Source of the DNA: Mesorhizobium loti
GTDB taxonomy: Bacteria; Pseudomonadota; Alphaproteobacteria; Rhizobiales; Rhizobiaceae
Reading direction: 5' to 3'
Assembly: GCF_003148495.1 (NCBI RefSeq)
Contig: NZ_QGGH01000011.1
Coordinates: 110,848-174,847, forward strand
Length of the DNA stretch: 64,000 nucleotides
Shown: positions 8,039 through 15,437 of the stretch, one piece after another
Layout: each line of letters opens with the position of its first letter
Numbering within the stretch: the stretch's first letter is position 1
Notes under the pieces: model-generated
Told to the model about the DNA's origin: nothing
Seen by the model: only the letters and a program-made list of their open reading frames with translations
Database searches by the model: none
Position numbers and translations under genes: made by a program

Positions 8039-8400
8039 TCGCGCCCCAGTTCAGTCAGTGCTGCCTTGCACGACGCCACCAGCTTGCGATCCGCTGACAT
8101 GTCACGCTCTGCCTTGATCCTCGCTTCGGTGATGCGCTCACCAAGGATTGCCATCTCGACATCATGGCGCGCCTTTTCGGCCTTGCGGTCAGCATCGAGC
8201 CTTGCGACATCGGCCTTCATGGCGATCCTGGTGTCTGAGATCCGTTGATCGTATTTCGCAATCGCGAGGCGATGCGCCTTAGCGAGCCGCTCCAGTTCTG
8301 TCTCCGGGTCCATCGCCTTGAACGAGACGACCTTGAGGCCTGGATTGAGCGCAGTATCCATCGCGCCTGCGAGGTCTGCGGTGAGTGCTTCTGCGTTCAT
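8035..8400 (-). CDS. Coiled-coil hypothetical phage protein
   Basis: A 121-residue protein. Residues about 35-110 are almost entirely helical and charged (repeated RLAKAHRLAIAKYD and DADRKAEKARHDVEMA type stretches), predicting a long coiled coil. ATG 8400 is chosen. An upstream ATG at 8436 in the same frame would add 12 residues and overlap the HNH gene. Confidence 0.55.
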   Translation of the reverse strand: MNAEALTADLAGAMDTALNPGLKVVSFKAMDPETELERLAKAHRLAIAKYDQRISDTRIAMKADVARLDADRKAEKARHDVEMAILGERITEARIKAERDMSADRKLVASCKAALTELGRE

Positions 8401-8432
8401 GCTGGAGGGTTCCTTCTGTTGCCTGTTGAAAA

Positions 8433-8798
8433 TCATGCTGCGACGCCCAAGCGTTTTTCCATGAGCCGGAGCCGCCGGTTGATCCTGCGGCGCGACCACG
8501 CCAGCCAGAACGCCAAGGGGCGGCCAGAGACGGGCGCTTCAAGCGCCTTGCGGAACTGCTGCTCGGGCATGTGACCCTTGAGCTTGTTGCAGGGGTCGCA
8601 GGCCGCCACGATGTTGTTGCGGTGATCGAGGCCGAACGCGGCGCGCGGTTGGCGATGATCTGCCGTTGCGGTCCTGGCTGTCAGCGGCTCGTCGCAGTAG
8701 GCGCAAAAGCTCTTTTGCTCGCGGCGCGCGTCCTCGCGAAATGAGCGGCGGAACGCTGCGTCCAGTTTCCCTTGCTGGTAGCGGTTGAGCGGCCTCAT
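8433..8798 (-). CDS. HNH endonuclease
   Basis: A 121-residue protein with a zinc-type HNH fold: CAYCDEPL, then ADHRQPRA (first His of the catalytic motif), then NNIVAACDPCNKLKG. It starts at MRPLNRYQQ in a 4-bp overlap with the preceding gene. Such small HNH proteins in phage early regions nick or cut DNA during replication or packaging, or act as free-standing homing enzymes. Which applies here cannot be told from sequence. Confidence 0.8.
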   Translation of the reverse strand: MRPLNRYQQGKLDAAFRRSFREDARREQKSFCAYCDEPLTARTATADHRQPRAAFGLDHRNNIVAACDPCNKLKGHMPEQQFRKALEAPVSGRPLAFWLAWSRRRINRRLRLMEKRLGVAA

Positions 8799-9115
8799 TC
8801 CGCGGCCTCGCCGTACTGGTCGGCTACGAGGGCACCGACGATCTCGTCGATCCAATCCTCTCGCCACCATGAGGACTTTCGGAACGTGCCAAGGTTGCTT
8901 GGCGCTGCCGCCATCCCCTTGCCGTAGCCGCAGCATCGGGCAACGCCCATCTTGCGCGCTTCGGGAAAGGCTTCGATCAATGCAGCAAACGCGAGGTGCC
9001 GGCCGCGCGCTTCCAGGTTCGAGGCCCGCCCGAGTGCGGTCAGCATAGGATTCGTGCCCGTCAGCCGGCAGGCGGTGACGAGCGCAAGGGCGACGGAGTC
9101 TGCGGAGGGGAACAT
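8795..9115 (-). CDS. Hypothetical phage protein, possible GcrA/HTH-like
   Basis: A 106-residue protein with a helical N-terminal half (DSVALALVTACRLTGTNPM, RGRHLAFAALIEAFPEA) resembling a helix-turn-helix domain. The motif CCGYG follows, then an acidic tail with W and ID repeats. It is coupled to the HNH gene downstream. DNA binding is inference. Confidence 0.55.
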   Translation of the reverse strand: MFPSADSVALALVTACRLTGTNPMLTALGRASNLEARGRHLAFAALIEAFPEARKMGVARCCGYGKGMAAAPSNLGTFRKSSWWREDWIDEIVGALVADQYGEAAE

Positions 9116-9116
9116 C

Positions 9117-9542
9117 TCAGATCACCCCAGCCGCAAATCGATCCGCTTCCCGGTCGGACTGTGCTTTCAGGCGCGCGACGATCTCGGCTTGCGTCCACGT
9201 TGCAGCCTTGAGGCTCATCGCTTCAGCAGCAATGGCTATATCGAGGACTTCAAGACTGGCGCGGAACCAATGGCTCCCAAGGGCCGCACTGGCGAGAAAC
9301 CGCTCCACGCCCATGACGATGGTGCGCGCCACGGCTGGGCCTTGGGTCCAGATGATGCGTTCGAAGCGCAGCGCTTGCCATGTGCCTGGCTGCAGCGTGG
9401 AGAGGTGCGCTTCGAGATTTTCTGCGGAGGCCAGCCGGAAGACGCCGACATCACCTGCGAAGCCGACAGCCACGACAGCGGCATAGCCAGCGTTGCGCCT
9501 CCGCCGGATCAAGTCCCTAGACATGGTGGCGTCAAGCGGCAT
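9117..9542 (-). CDS. Hypothetical phage protein, T5orf172/GIY-YIG-like pattern
   Basis: A 141-residue protein. The order YAAVVAVGFAGDVGVFRLA, HLSTLQPGTWQALRFERIIW, VMGVERFL, SHWFRAS resembles the T5orf172 (GIY-YIG-related) layout. There a small-molecule or nucleic-acid contact is followed by 'lqt..p..l', 'a..vE' and 'WF'. The match is weak and unverified. The start at 9542 is supported by GGAAGG upstream and gives a 10-bp overlap with the previous gene. Confidence 0.5.
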   Translation of the reverse strand: MPLDATMSRDLIRRRRNAGYAAVVAVGFAGDVGVFRLASAENLEAHLSTLQPGTWQALRFERIIWTQGPAVARTIVMGVERFLASAALGSHWFRASLEVLDIAIAAEAMSLKAATWTQAEIVARLKAQSDREADRFAAGVI

Positions 9543-9735
9543 CGACTGCCTTCCGCTTGGCCGTGACGAATGGCGGCAAAGTCGCTGCGCCTAGCATCAG
9601 CCGATATCGGCTCATGGCCAGCATGCCGCTTGAGACCTTCGCGCGGACCTGCTCGGCAATGTTGTTCGCTACAATCCAGCGCACCTTCATTTCGGCGGCT
9701 TGGCGGGCTCGTTCGGCGGCGTGAGGGTCTTCCAT
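9532..9735 (-). CDS. Small hypothetical phage protein
   Basis: A 67-residue basic protein. The start MEDPHAAE at 9735 is chosen because AGGAG lies 7 bp upstream. An ATG at 9774 would extend it by 13 residues into the previous gene. No motif is recognised. Confidence 0.5.
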   Translation of the reverse strand: MEDPHAAERARQAAEMKVRWIVANNIAEQVRAKVSSGMLAMSRYRLMLGAATLPPFVTAKRKAVDAA

Positions 9736-9745
9736 CGGCTCGCTC

Positions 9746-10438
9746 CTATTGTTCCGTTGCTTCGGCTTCCTCACGGCGCCGACGCTTCTCGTCGCTCTTC
9801 CGGTCCCGCCGCCGCCGGTCGATTTCCTTGAGGCTCAACCGGCGGAAACCACGCGACGTGCGGACCAGTCCGAACTCGGTCTCAATGCCCTTGAGGATCT
9901 GCCCCAGCACCCGGTTGCGGATGTCCCACATGGCCCGCCTGTCGAAGCCAAGCCGGTGCTTGTCGTAGATCCTGCCGCATTGCTCGATGGAGAGGCCGGC
10001 GGCGCGCGCCACCACCGTCCGCTTCATGCGCAGAACGTCCTTGCCGTTGTGGCCTCCAACGACGAAACGAAGCAGGTCCAGCACATCGACCATGCGGTCC
10101 GATGCATCCTCGTGGACCACGACGCGCACTTCCGTGTCGTCGTACTGGGGCATTCCGTCGGCCAGGCGTGACAACTCGCGGATGCGGGCCTCTAGCTCGG
10201 TCTCGCGCGCCGAGGGCATCGCCGAGCCCATGCGGGAAACCATGCGCCGTTCGACATCGGGCAAGAGGCGCGCGGTGTGAACCGCGTCTGCGATCAGCAG
10301 CCAAAGCAAATCCCGCGGTGTCGGCAGTCCCTTCGCGTTCTTGATGAAGAACCACGTCTCAGCCAGGCGGAAGTGCTCGACCAGGCGGTCGACCCTCTTG
10401 TCGAAGTCATTCGGCTTGTCGAGGAAAAGACTGCTCAT
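9746..10438 (-). CDS. Hypothetical phage protein with basic C-terminus
   Basis: A 230-residue protein. The N-terminal 90 residues look helical. The middle (LRMKRTVVARAAGLSIEQCGRIYDKHRLGFDRRAMWDIRN) resembles a sigma-type or resolvase-type helix-turn-helix. The last 30 residues are strongly basic (RRRRDRKSDEKRRRR). DNA binding is likely. Two copies of the prophage operator motif lie just upstream (10465-10502), so its transcription may be controlled separately from the upstream part of the operon. Confidence 0.55.
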   Translation of the reverse strand: MSSLFLDKPNDFDKRVDRLVEHFRLAETWFFIKNAKGLPTPRDLLWLLIADAVHTARLLPDVERRMVSRMGSAMPSARETELEARIRELSRLADGMPQYDDTEVRVVVHEDASDRMVDVLDLLRFVVGGHNGKDVLRMKRTVVARAAGLSIEQCGRIYDKHRLGFDRRAMWDIRNRVLGQILKGIETEFGLVRTSRGFRRLSLKEIDRRRRDRKSDEKRRRREEAEATEQ

Positions 10439-10464
10439 TCGTTCAAATCCGCCATGTCGAATCA

Positions 10465-10502
10465 GCAACCACTTTGATTGCCTATGGTGCCATTTTGGTT
10501 AC
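10465..10502. promoter_or_regulatory. Tandem phage operator-like sites
   Basis: Two 17-bp elements, GCAACCACTTTGATTGC (10465-10481, degenerate) and GGTGCCATTTTGGTTAC (10486-10502), with centres 21 bp apart. They match the motif seen around the cI gene and lie between the leftward genes at 10507-10983 and 9746-10438. Confidence 0.6.
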
Positions 10503-10506
10503 ATCG

Positions 10507-10983
10507 TCAGCAAATAGAATTTGCCTCGACTGGCCCATAAATTACCCCCGCAACCCACTTCGCACCGACCGGCAATTGCCTGGCAGCGCTGAACGACCGG
10601 AATTGCTCCACCGAGACATCCTCGTGCAGAACGGGCCGATTCGCATTCTCGGCCTTGCGCTTGTTCGACATGATCTCGAACGGCGCTAGGTTGCCGCGGT
10701 GATATTCGAGAGCCGGCCGCTTCGGCGCGTTGAGCAGGCGAAGGTATTCCTCGCTGGCCCTGGCCTCGCGAACGAACTCGGGAACCGACGGGGCGAATGT
10801 CATGTGCTGCTCTGGAACGTCGCCTGACAGGTAGCGCCGCACCGCGCGGACGACTGCCTCAGTCGATAGGCTCGCCAATTGCTGCATGTATGAATCCAGC
10901 AATAGATCGTAGTTTTCCGTCGTCTGAGGAAACCCGTTCAGCATCCGGATCATTTCCTTCGCCTTGATTTCTCTCTCGCTCAT
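10507..10983 (-). CDS. Hypothetical phage protein, possible replication accessory
   Basis: A 158-residue protein beginning MSEREIKAKEMIRML. The layout 'FPQTTENYDLLLDSYMQQLASLSTEAVVRAVRRYLSG', then 'TFAPSVPEFVREAR', is that of small phage proteins found next to DUF1376 replication genes. A helicase-loader-like role is inference. It overlaps the C-terminal coding part of the DUF1376 gene by 125 bp in another frame, which is unusually long for this prophage. Confidence 0.55.
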   Translation of the reverse strand: MSEREIKAKEMIRMLNGFPQTTENYDLLLDSYMQQLASLSTEAVVRAVRRYLSGDVPEQHMTFAPSVPEFVREARASEEYLRLLNAPKRPALEYHRGNLAPFEIMSNKRKAENANRPVLHEDVSVEQFRSFSAARQLPVGAKWVAGVIYGPVEANSIC

Positions 10984-11782
10984 GCTCTTTCTCCATAAAT
11001 CGCCCAAGTGCTGCTACCGGCCCGTCCTTGCGACCGCGCGTTGCTGGCGGCGGCCGTGACTTCGGGTCTGGAGGTGGTTCGATGCGCCTGTCTCTTTGCT
11101 CGAACACAGCGTCGGAACAGTATGACCAGCTTCGCGGAGCCTTGCCGCGCGCGGCGATGACGCGGAGCGCCGGAATGATATCGGCATCGACATCGCAACC
11201 CGCTTCGACCCAGCGGATCGGATCGGACAGCGAAAGCAAGCCGGGCGATCTCGTCTCGTCGGTCACACCCAGGGCTGCATAGAGTTCGCCTCGCCTGGCC
11301 TCGACCACGTCGAGCCCCGCACCGCCATAGCTATGCTGCGAAGCAGGATAGCTATCTATGTGTATGTGGTTGTGGTTGGTAGCGCTTTGCTCTGGCATTG
11401 ATGTAGCATTGCTAGAGCTTTGCTTATTGACGGCTTTGGCATTGCCGCCCGCTCGACCGGCCGCAGCCCGCTTTTCATATGCTTTGCGGGCTTTCTCCAG
11501 TTCATCATCGACGCGCTCATGGCGCCATCCCGGCGCAAAGAACCCTTCGATGTTCGGTCGGATGTCAGCCCATTGCTCTGGCGATGCCCTAGCAATGCTA
11601 GCTAATTTCTTGTTGTCGTCCGGAAGAGATCCGCGCTGCCAATAATGCATGATGAGCAAGAGGTAGGCGCCGTGCTCAAGCGTCGACAAATCGCCCGTGT
11701 CGGCGAGATAGTCGCGCACGTAGAATGGCATCCAAGGACGGCTCACGCGAGCGCATCCGCGGTATCGGCTGTCGCCAGCCAT
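10859..11782 (-). CDS. DUF1376 (YdaU-like) phage replication protein
   Basis: A protein of up to 307 residues with the DUF1376 signature near the N-terminus: RPWMPFYVRDYLADTGDLSTLEHGAYLLLIMHYWQ and GSLPDDNKKLASIAR (each part shorter than a full domain). DUF1376 proteins lie in phage replication modules and are thought to act like replisome organisers. The C-terminal half is Pro/Ser/charged linker. No convincing ribosome-binding site precedes ATG 11782. A GTG at 11746, directly before SRPWMPFY, is an equally plausible start. Confidence 0.75.
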   Translation of the reverse strand: MAGDSRYRGCARVSRPWMPFYVRDYLADTGDLSTLEHGAYLLLIMHYWQRGSLPDDNKKLASIARASPEQWADIRPNIEGFFAPGWRHERVDDELEKARKAYEKRAAAGRAGGNAKAVNKQSSSNATSMPEQSATNHNHIHIDSYPASQHSYGGAGLDVVEARRGELYAALGVTDETRSPGLLSLSDPIRWVEAGCDVDADIIPALRVIAARGKAPRSWSYCSDAVFEQRDRRIEPPPDPKSRPPPATRGRKDGPVAALGRFMEKEHERERNQGEGNDPDAERVSSDDGKLRSIAGFIHAAIGEPID

Positions 11783-11867
11783 CTATGAAATTGGCAGACA
11801 AGTCCCATGTCGCTCTCTCAAACCCTTGAGGAGCGGCAACCCTACACACTACAAAATGAATTGCCGT

Positions 11868-12095
11868 TCAGTGTTTTTCGTTCGATCCCGATCCCATCGA
11901 AGCAATGGTTGCCCGCAGGATATTCGTTGTTTTTTCGACCCCGACTTCTTGGTCGAGATAAGCTGCCGCCGCAACAAGATGAACTGTCGCTTCGCGCTGC
12001 GCGGCCTTTGGTCCGGCCGTCCTGGCCTTCATGCAGAAACTGGCAAGGACGGCGCGTACCGCGCAGTCTTGGAGCGATCCGTAATCCTGCTTCAT
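11868..12095 (-). CDS. Small hypothetical phage protein
   Basis: A 75-residue protein starting MKQDYGSLQDC, with GGGGAGG 7 bp upstream of the ATG. It is alanine-rich and helical. No motif is recognised. It lies in the leftward early operon between the regulator and the DUF1376 gene. Confidence 0.6.
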   Translation of the reverse strand: MKQDYGSLQDCAVRAVLASFCMKARTAGPKAAQREATVHLVAAAAYLDQEVGVEKTTNILRATIASMGSGSNEKH

Positions 12096-12215
12096 GTTGT
12101 TGCCTCCCCGTGCGCGTCTCCCAAAATGGACGCACGAATTTTGTACGATTTCAGACAAAGCACGCGGATGCAAAACACATTTAGCCGGCACAAAGACTAA
12201 ATTTTTAGAGCACCG

Positions 12216-12524
12216 TCATTGTTCACCGACTTTGCTCAAGATGGTTATGGGATCGTTCGCAGGTACACGCGATTCCGCGGTTGTATCGGCGATGACCCCA
12301 TGCTTTCGCACGTAGCGATTGTATCGATCGAGCAGATCGAAGACCGCCCGGGCCGTCCAGTTGTCAGCGTAACCGTACCAGGCACGCCTCACGCGCCAGT
12401 GACCGCGGGGATAACCCAGATTGTCGCAGGCACTATTCTGCTGGCTTTTGATCGACATCCCGGCCGAGATCGGGCCGGCAGCACGCCTGACGACGTTCTG
12501 TAGCTCACTTCCAAGGTCGTGCAT
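12216..12524 (-). CDS. Hypothetical phage protein
   Basis: A 102-residue protein. ATG 12524 is preceded by GAGGAA. The central NLGYPRGHWRVRRAWYGYADNW and DLLDRYNRYVRKHG regions are basic and aromatic. No family is recognised. It is the second gene of the leftward operon after the Cro-like regulator. Confidence 0.6.
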   Translation of the reverse strand: MHDLGSELQNVVRRAAGPISAGMSIKSQQNSACDNLGYPRGHWRVRRAWYGYADNWTARAVFDLLDRYNRYVRKHGVIADTTAESRVPANDPITILSKVGEQ

Positions 12525-12750
12525 TTGTTCCTCACGAAATACAGGAGAAGGAACGACAAATTTCAAATTCGGAACGACCTGTTCCGCACGCGAAACCCTT
12601 TCCGCGCCATTGTCGCCGCCGTGGCAAGGAGGCTTCAAATGGCGCTTGACGATGATACCTGGATACCGCTTGGCCTCGCGGTTTGGGGAGTTGTGGAGCG
12701 CGCCGACCGGCTTCGGACGGAGCGGGGAACCTTGTTGATCGTACCCCGGG

Positions 12751-12990
12751 TCAAGCCGAAGCCTGTCGCTTTGCAACGACATCAGCAGCCTCCTTGCCCA
12801 GCCAATCGGATGCCGTCACTTCGCCGTCGGTCATGACGACGATGCGGTCGAGGTAAGGCTGCTTGGGGCGCCGGCCGGACTCGTAGCGCGACACCGCCTG
12901 GCGCGTGCTCCTGATCTTGGCCGCAACGTCGGCAGCCTTCAGCCCGCGCTCGATGCGCCATCTCTTCAACGGATGATCAAATTCTTCCAT
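12751..12990 (-). CDS. Cro-like XRE family regulator
   Basis: A 79-residue protein starting MEEFDHPLKRWRIERG, consisting of one XRE helix-turn-helix (KAADVAAKIRSTRQAVSRYESGRRPKQPYLDRI). It is transcribed divergently from the CI-like gene, with two operator-like sites in the 93-bp gap. That is the lambdoid cro/cI arrangement. As the first gene of the leftward early operon it probably represses lysogenic transcription and fine-tunes the early promoters. Confidence 0.8.
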   Translation of the reverse strand: MEEFDHPLKRWRIERGLKAADVAAKIRSTRQAVSRYESGRRPKQPYLDRIVVMTDGEVTASDWLGKEAADVVAKRQASA

Positions 12991-13001
12991 GCCCCGCAAA
13001 T

Positions 13002-13047
13002 CGCACCATTTTGGTTACGCGTCAAGGGTTGTAACCACTTTGGCGCT
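13002..13047. promoter_or_regulatory. Operator pair between cro-like and cI-like genes
   Basis: Two 17-bp elements: CGCACCATTTTGGTTAC (13002-13018) and GTAACCACTTTGGCGCT (13031-13047). Each has one strong half-site (GTAACCA or its complement) and one degenerate half, and their centres are 29 bp apart. Their place in the divergent gap identifies them as probable binding sites of the CI- and Cro-like proteins. Confidence 0.75.
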
Positions 13048-13083
13048 GTTTCGTTGTGAGTTGTTTTGCGCTACCGCCGTCTC

Positions 13084-13680
13084 ATGAATAACGGAATCAA
13101 GCTTTTCCGCGAGAAAGCCGGGCTCACCAAGGCCGAGCTTTCGCGCCGCATTGGCACCACGCGGCAACAGATGGGCAAGCTCGAAGAGGGCAAGCGCAAG
13201 CTCACCACGGAATGGGCGCAGAAGATCGCCGCGGTTCTCAACTGCACGGCACAGGATCTCATGTTTCCTGAGATGTCGCGCATCGATACCAAGCGCTTCC
13301 ACAACGTTTTCGAAATCCTCAACGGCAAGGAAGCACCGGCCGATTCGCCGGGGATGGCGCTGGAGACCGAGTTTTTGGCCCGGCTCCTGCCCAGCGCCCG
13401 GCGCCACAATCTCCGCTTCATGATGGTCGAGCCGTCGCAATCAAACGCGTTGGTGAGCAAGGGTGATGCCCTGGTCATCGACATCGACGACAACAAGCCC
13501 TCCGTTCCCGGCCTCTATGCGCTGGAGATCGCCGGCGTGATCCAGTGGCGCTATCTCGCCCCCACGACTTCCGGCGCCGTCCAGGTCCACAGCGACAACC
13601 CCAATATTGCGTCTGAAACGGTCAAACCCGACGATCTGACCATCATTGGTCGAGCGCGGCTGCGGATATCCACACTCTAG
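13084..13680 (+). CDS. CI-like prophage repressor (XRE HTH plus S24-like fold)
   Basis: A 198-residue protein. An N-terminal XRE helix-turn-helix (about 11-38, KAGLTKAELSRRIGTTRQQMGKLEEGKRK) is joined to a C-terminal LexA/CI-like fold (about 113-195, with KGDALVIDIDD, GLYALEI and VHSDNP). In self-cleaving S24 repressors a Ser lies about nine residues before GD and a Lys lies in the following strand. Here the aligned Ser position reads Gln (PSQSN) and the Lys region reads IQWRYL, so autocleavage looks unlikely. Operator pairs flank the gene. No clear ribosome-binding site precedes the ATG, as in lambda PRM transcripts. Confidence 0.85.
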   Translation: MNNGIKLFREKAGLTKAELSRRIGTTRQQMGKLEEGKRKLTTEWAQKIAAVLNCTAQDLMFPEMSRIDTKRFHNVFEILNGKEAPADSPGMALETEFLARLLPSARRHNLRFMMVEPSQSNALVSKGDALVIDIDDNKPSVPGLYALEIAGVIQWRYLAPTTSGAVQVHSDNPNIASETVKPDDLTIIGRARLRISTL

Positions 13681-13703
13681 CGCACTATTTTTTTGCTTTT
13701 CGC

Positions 13704-13750
13704 GTAACCAAATCGGCTACGCCTCTTGCAAAGCGCACCAAATTGGTTAC
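13704..13750. promoter_or_regulatory. Operator pair downstream of cI-like gene
   Basis: GTAACCAAATCGGCTAC (13704-13720) and CGCACCAAATTGGTTAC (13734-13750), with centres 30 bp apart. This is nearly the same layout as the pair at 13002-13047. They precede the rightward early operon and are its probable repressor sites. Confidence 0.75.
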
Positions 13751-13781
13751 ATTCCCTCTCGTGCAGAAGGATTGCGAACCG

Positions 13782-13919
13782 ATGACCCCAGCGCCCCTGG
13801 TCGTTTTTCCCCCTCATCGTTCAATTTCCGGTGTCGAGTATCTGCGCGTTTCCGGCCGGGCTGGTGAAACCCCCAACCCCTCACCCCGCACCAGTTCGGC
13901 CGGACTCCTCCCAAGGTAG
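13782..13919 (+). CDS. Possible small leader ORF of the rightward operon
   Basis: A 45-codon frame beginning MTPAPLVVFPP, with AGAAGGAT upstream. It is Pro/Ser/Arg-rich and has no motif. It sits between the operator pair and the first clear gene of the operon. Position and ribosome-binding site are the only support, so it may not be translated. Confidence 0.3.
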   Translation: MTPAPLVVFPPHRSISGVEYLRVSGRAGETPNPSPRTSSAGLLPR

Positions 13920-13955
13920 AATCGCCATTTGAGCCCGCACGGTCGCGCGGTTCGT

Positions 13956-13972
13956 GGTGCCAGACTGGTTTC
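13956..13972. promoter_or_regulatory. Weak phage operator-like site
   Basis: GGTGCCAGACTGGTTTC differs at three positions from the site at 27251-27267. It lies 24 bp before the ATG of the first large gene in the rightward operon. Confidence 0.4.
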
Positions 13973-13996
13973 ACGTGGAACGTTGAGGATACGCAG

Positions 13997-15094
13997 ATGA
14001 CGGATCAATACGCCAAATGGCGACAGCTTTTGAAACTGGCCGGTGGCGATTGCCGCGAGTTGACCCGCGATCAACTCGCGCTGGTGGGTGTGTCGGTCGA
14101 CAGTCCGGAATCGGGCTTCTATCGCAATCGCGCTTTCAAGGGCGGCGAGTTGCTGCCCGTCGCCATTTGGCGCGACGCTGCCGGCGCAACGATCTGCCTG
14201 CAGGGCGGCAAGGAAGCCGATGCCGACAAGGTCTGGAATTACGCCTGCCGCAACCCGATCACGGAAGCGCTCTATCATTCGGTGCTGGCCGGCGGCGCAT
14301 GGCCGGATGAGCCGCCGACAGTGGCAAAGGATCACAACCAGCCATCCAAGACCGGCGACGTGCACAAGGATCTCACAGCGGAACTCGCCGCCGAAAAGGA
14401 AATGGCGGAAGCCTTCCTGAAAAAGCCGATCACGACGCAGGAGCAGGCGGATCAATCTGCCATCTGGAGCAAGCGGCTCGCCGCGATCGCCAAGAAGGCA
14501 ACTGATCTTCATCGCGTCGAAAAGCAGCCGTCGCTTGATGAAGGCCGGAAGGTCGACGACAAATGGCGCGACCTCAAAGAGCAACCCGCCGAACTCTCCA
14601 AGCGCCTCAAGCGGCACATGGACGCCTTCCTGCAAGAGCAGGACCGGATCGAGCAGGAGCGCCAGCGCAAGGCGCGCGAGGAAGCCGACAAGATCAGGCG
14701 CGAGGCCGAGGACGCCGCGCGCAAGGTTGCCGAGGCCGAGCGGGCGGCGATCGATGCGGCTACCGCCGGTGGCGTTGCCGCCTCGTTCGAAGCCGAGGCC
14801 GCGCTCGAAGCCGACCGGCAGGCGAAGCAGCGCGAGGCCGAAAAGCTCGCCCAGCAGGCCGCCGACGCCGAACGGGAAACCCAGGCGCGCAACGCCAATG
14901 CCGGAAGGACGGGCGCCCGCGTGGCTCTGCGCACCTTCGTATCGGCGCGCGTCGTCGATTACGAAAAGGCGCTCCTGGCGCTCAAAGATCACCCCGAAAT
15001 GAAAACGCTGGTCGAGCAACTCGCCAACCGGGCCGTCAAGGCTGGTCTGGAAGTGGCCGGTGTCGAGCGCATGGAGGAAAAACGTGCTGCCTGA
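13997..15094 (+). CDS. Coiled-coil phage protein upstream of recombination genes
   Basis: A 365-residue protein. Residues 1-110 form a compact domain (GFYRNRAFKGGELLPVAIWRD). Residues about 120-310 are a long, highly charged coiled coil rich in Ala, Glu, Lys and Arg. Residues 310-350 return to a folded segment (RTFVSARVVDYEKALLAL). Such proteins commonly sit next to phage single-strand annealing proteins. A nuclease or partner role for the RecT-like product is inference. The start is preceded by GAGGAT. Confidence 0.6.
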   Translation: MTDQYAKWRQLLKLAGGDCRELTRDQLALVGVSVDSPESGFYRNRAFKGGELLPVAIWRDAAGATICLQGGKEADADKVWNYACRNPITEALYHSVLAGGAWPDEPPTVAKDHNQPSKTGDVHKDLTAELAAEKEMAEAFLKKPITTQEQADQSAIWSKRLAAIAKKATDLHRVEKQPSLDEGRKVDDKWRDLKEQPAELSKRLKRHMDAFLQEQDRIEQERQRKAREEADKIRREAEDAARKVAEAERAAIDAATAGGVAASFEAEAALEADRQAKQREAEKLAQQAADAERETQARNANAGRTGARVALRTFVSARVVDYEKALLALKDHPEMKTLVEQLANRAVKAGLEVAGVERMEEKRAA

Positions 15095-15428
15095 GACCCG
15101 CAAGATCGTCGCCGTCAAATTCGGCAACAGCGAACGGACCTATGACTATGACGCCACCGGCTTCGAAGTCTCTGTCGGCCAGAAGGTCATCATCCCCATG
15201 CGTGGCAGGGAAGTTTCAGTCGAAGTGGTTGAGATCAAGGCCGAGTCCGAACTGGCGAAGGTTGCGATCCTGCGCATTGCCGAGCCTGAGAACCCTCCGG
15301 TTGTCGACGTGCGCACCGAGGAGCAGCGCGCCGACAAGCATCCGAACGGCCAGCCCATGTGGGCACCAAGCGGCACGCTGCTCGACGAGCGCGGCAACCG
15401 CTCGATTTTCGATGACGTGGACCAGTAG
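15084..15428 (+). CDS. Small phage protein with PriA-N-terminal-like strand pattern
   Basis: A 114-residue protein. I chose the GTG at 15084 because GGAGG lies 7 bp upstream. The frame overlaps the previous gene by 11 bp. The sequence IVAVKFGNSERTYDYDATGFEVSVGQKVIIPM and following resembles the small beta-barrel at the N-terminus of PriA-type primosome proteins. This is a pattern impression, not an established match. Confidence 0.55.
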   Translation: MLPETRKIVAVKFGNSERTYDYDATGFEVSVGQKVIIPMRGREVSVEVVEIKAESELAKVAILRIAEPENPPVVDVRTEEQRADKHPNGQPMWAPSGTLLDERGNRSIFDDVDQ

Positions 15429-15437
15429 GAGATCACC

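Noticed and set aside
13814..15127. Long minus-strand frame (437 codons) opposite the coiled-coil gene
   Set aside because: Leu/Gly-rich low-complexity reading typical of the strand opposite an Ala/Glu-rich coiled coil; the plus-strand gene has a ribosome-binding site and operon context.
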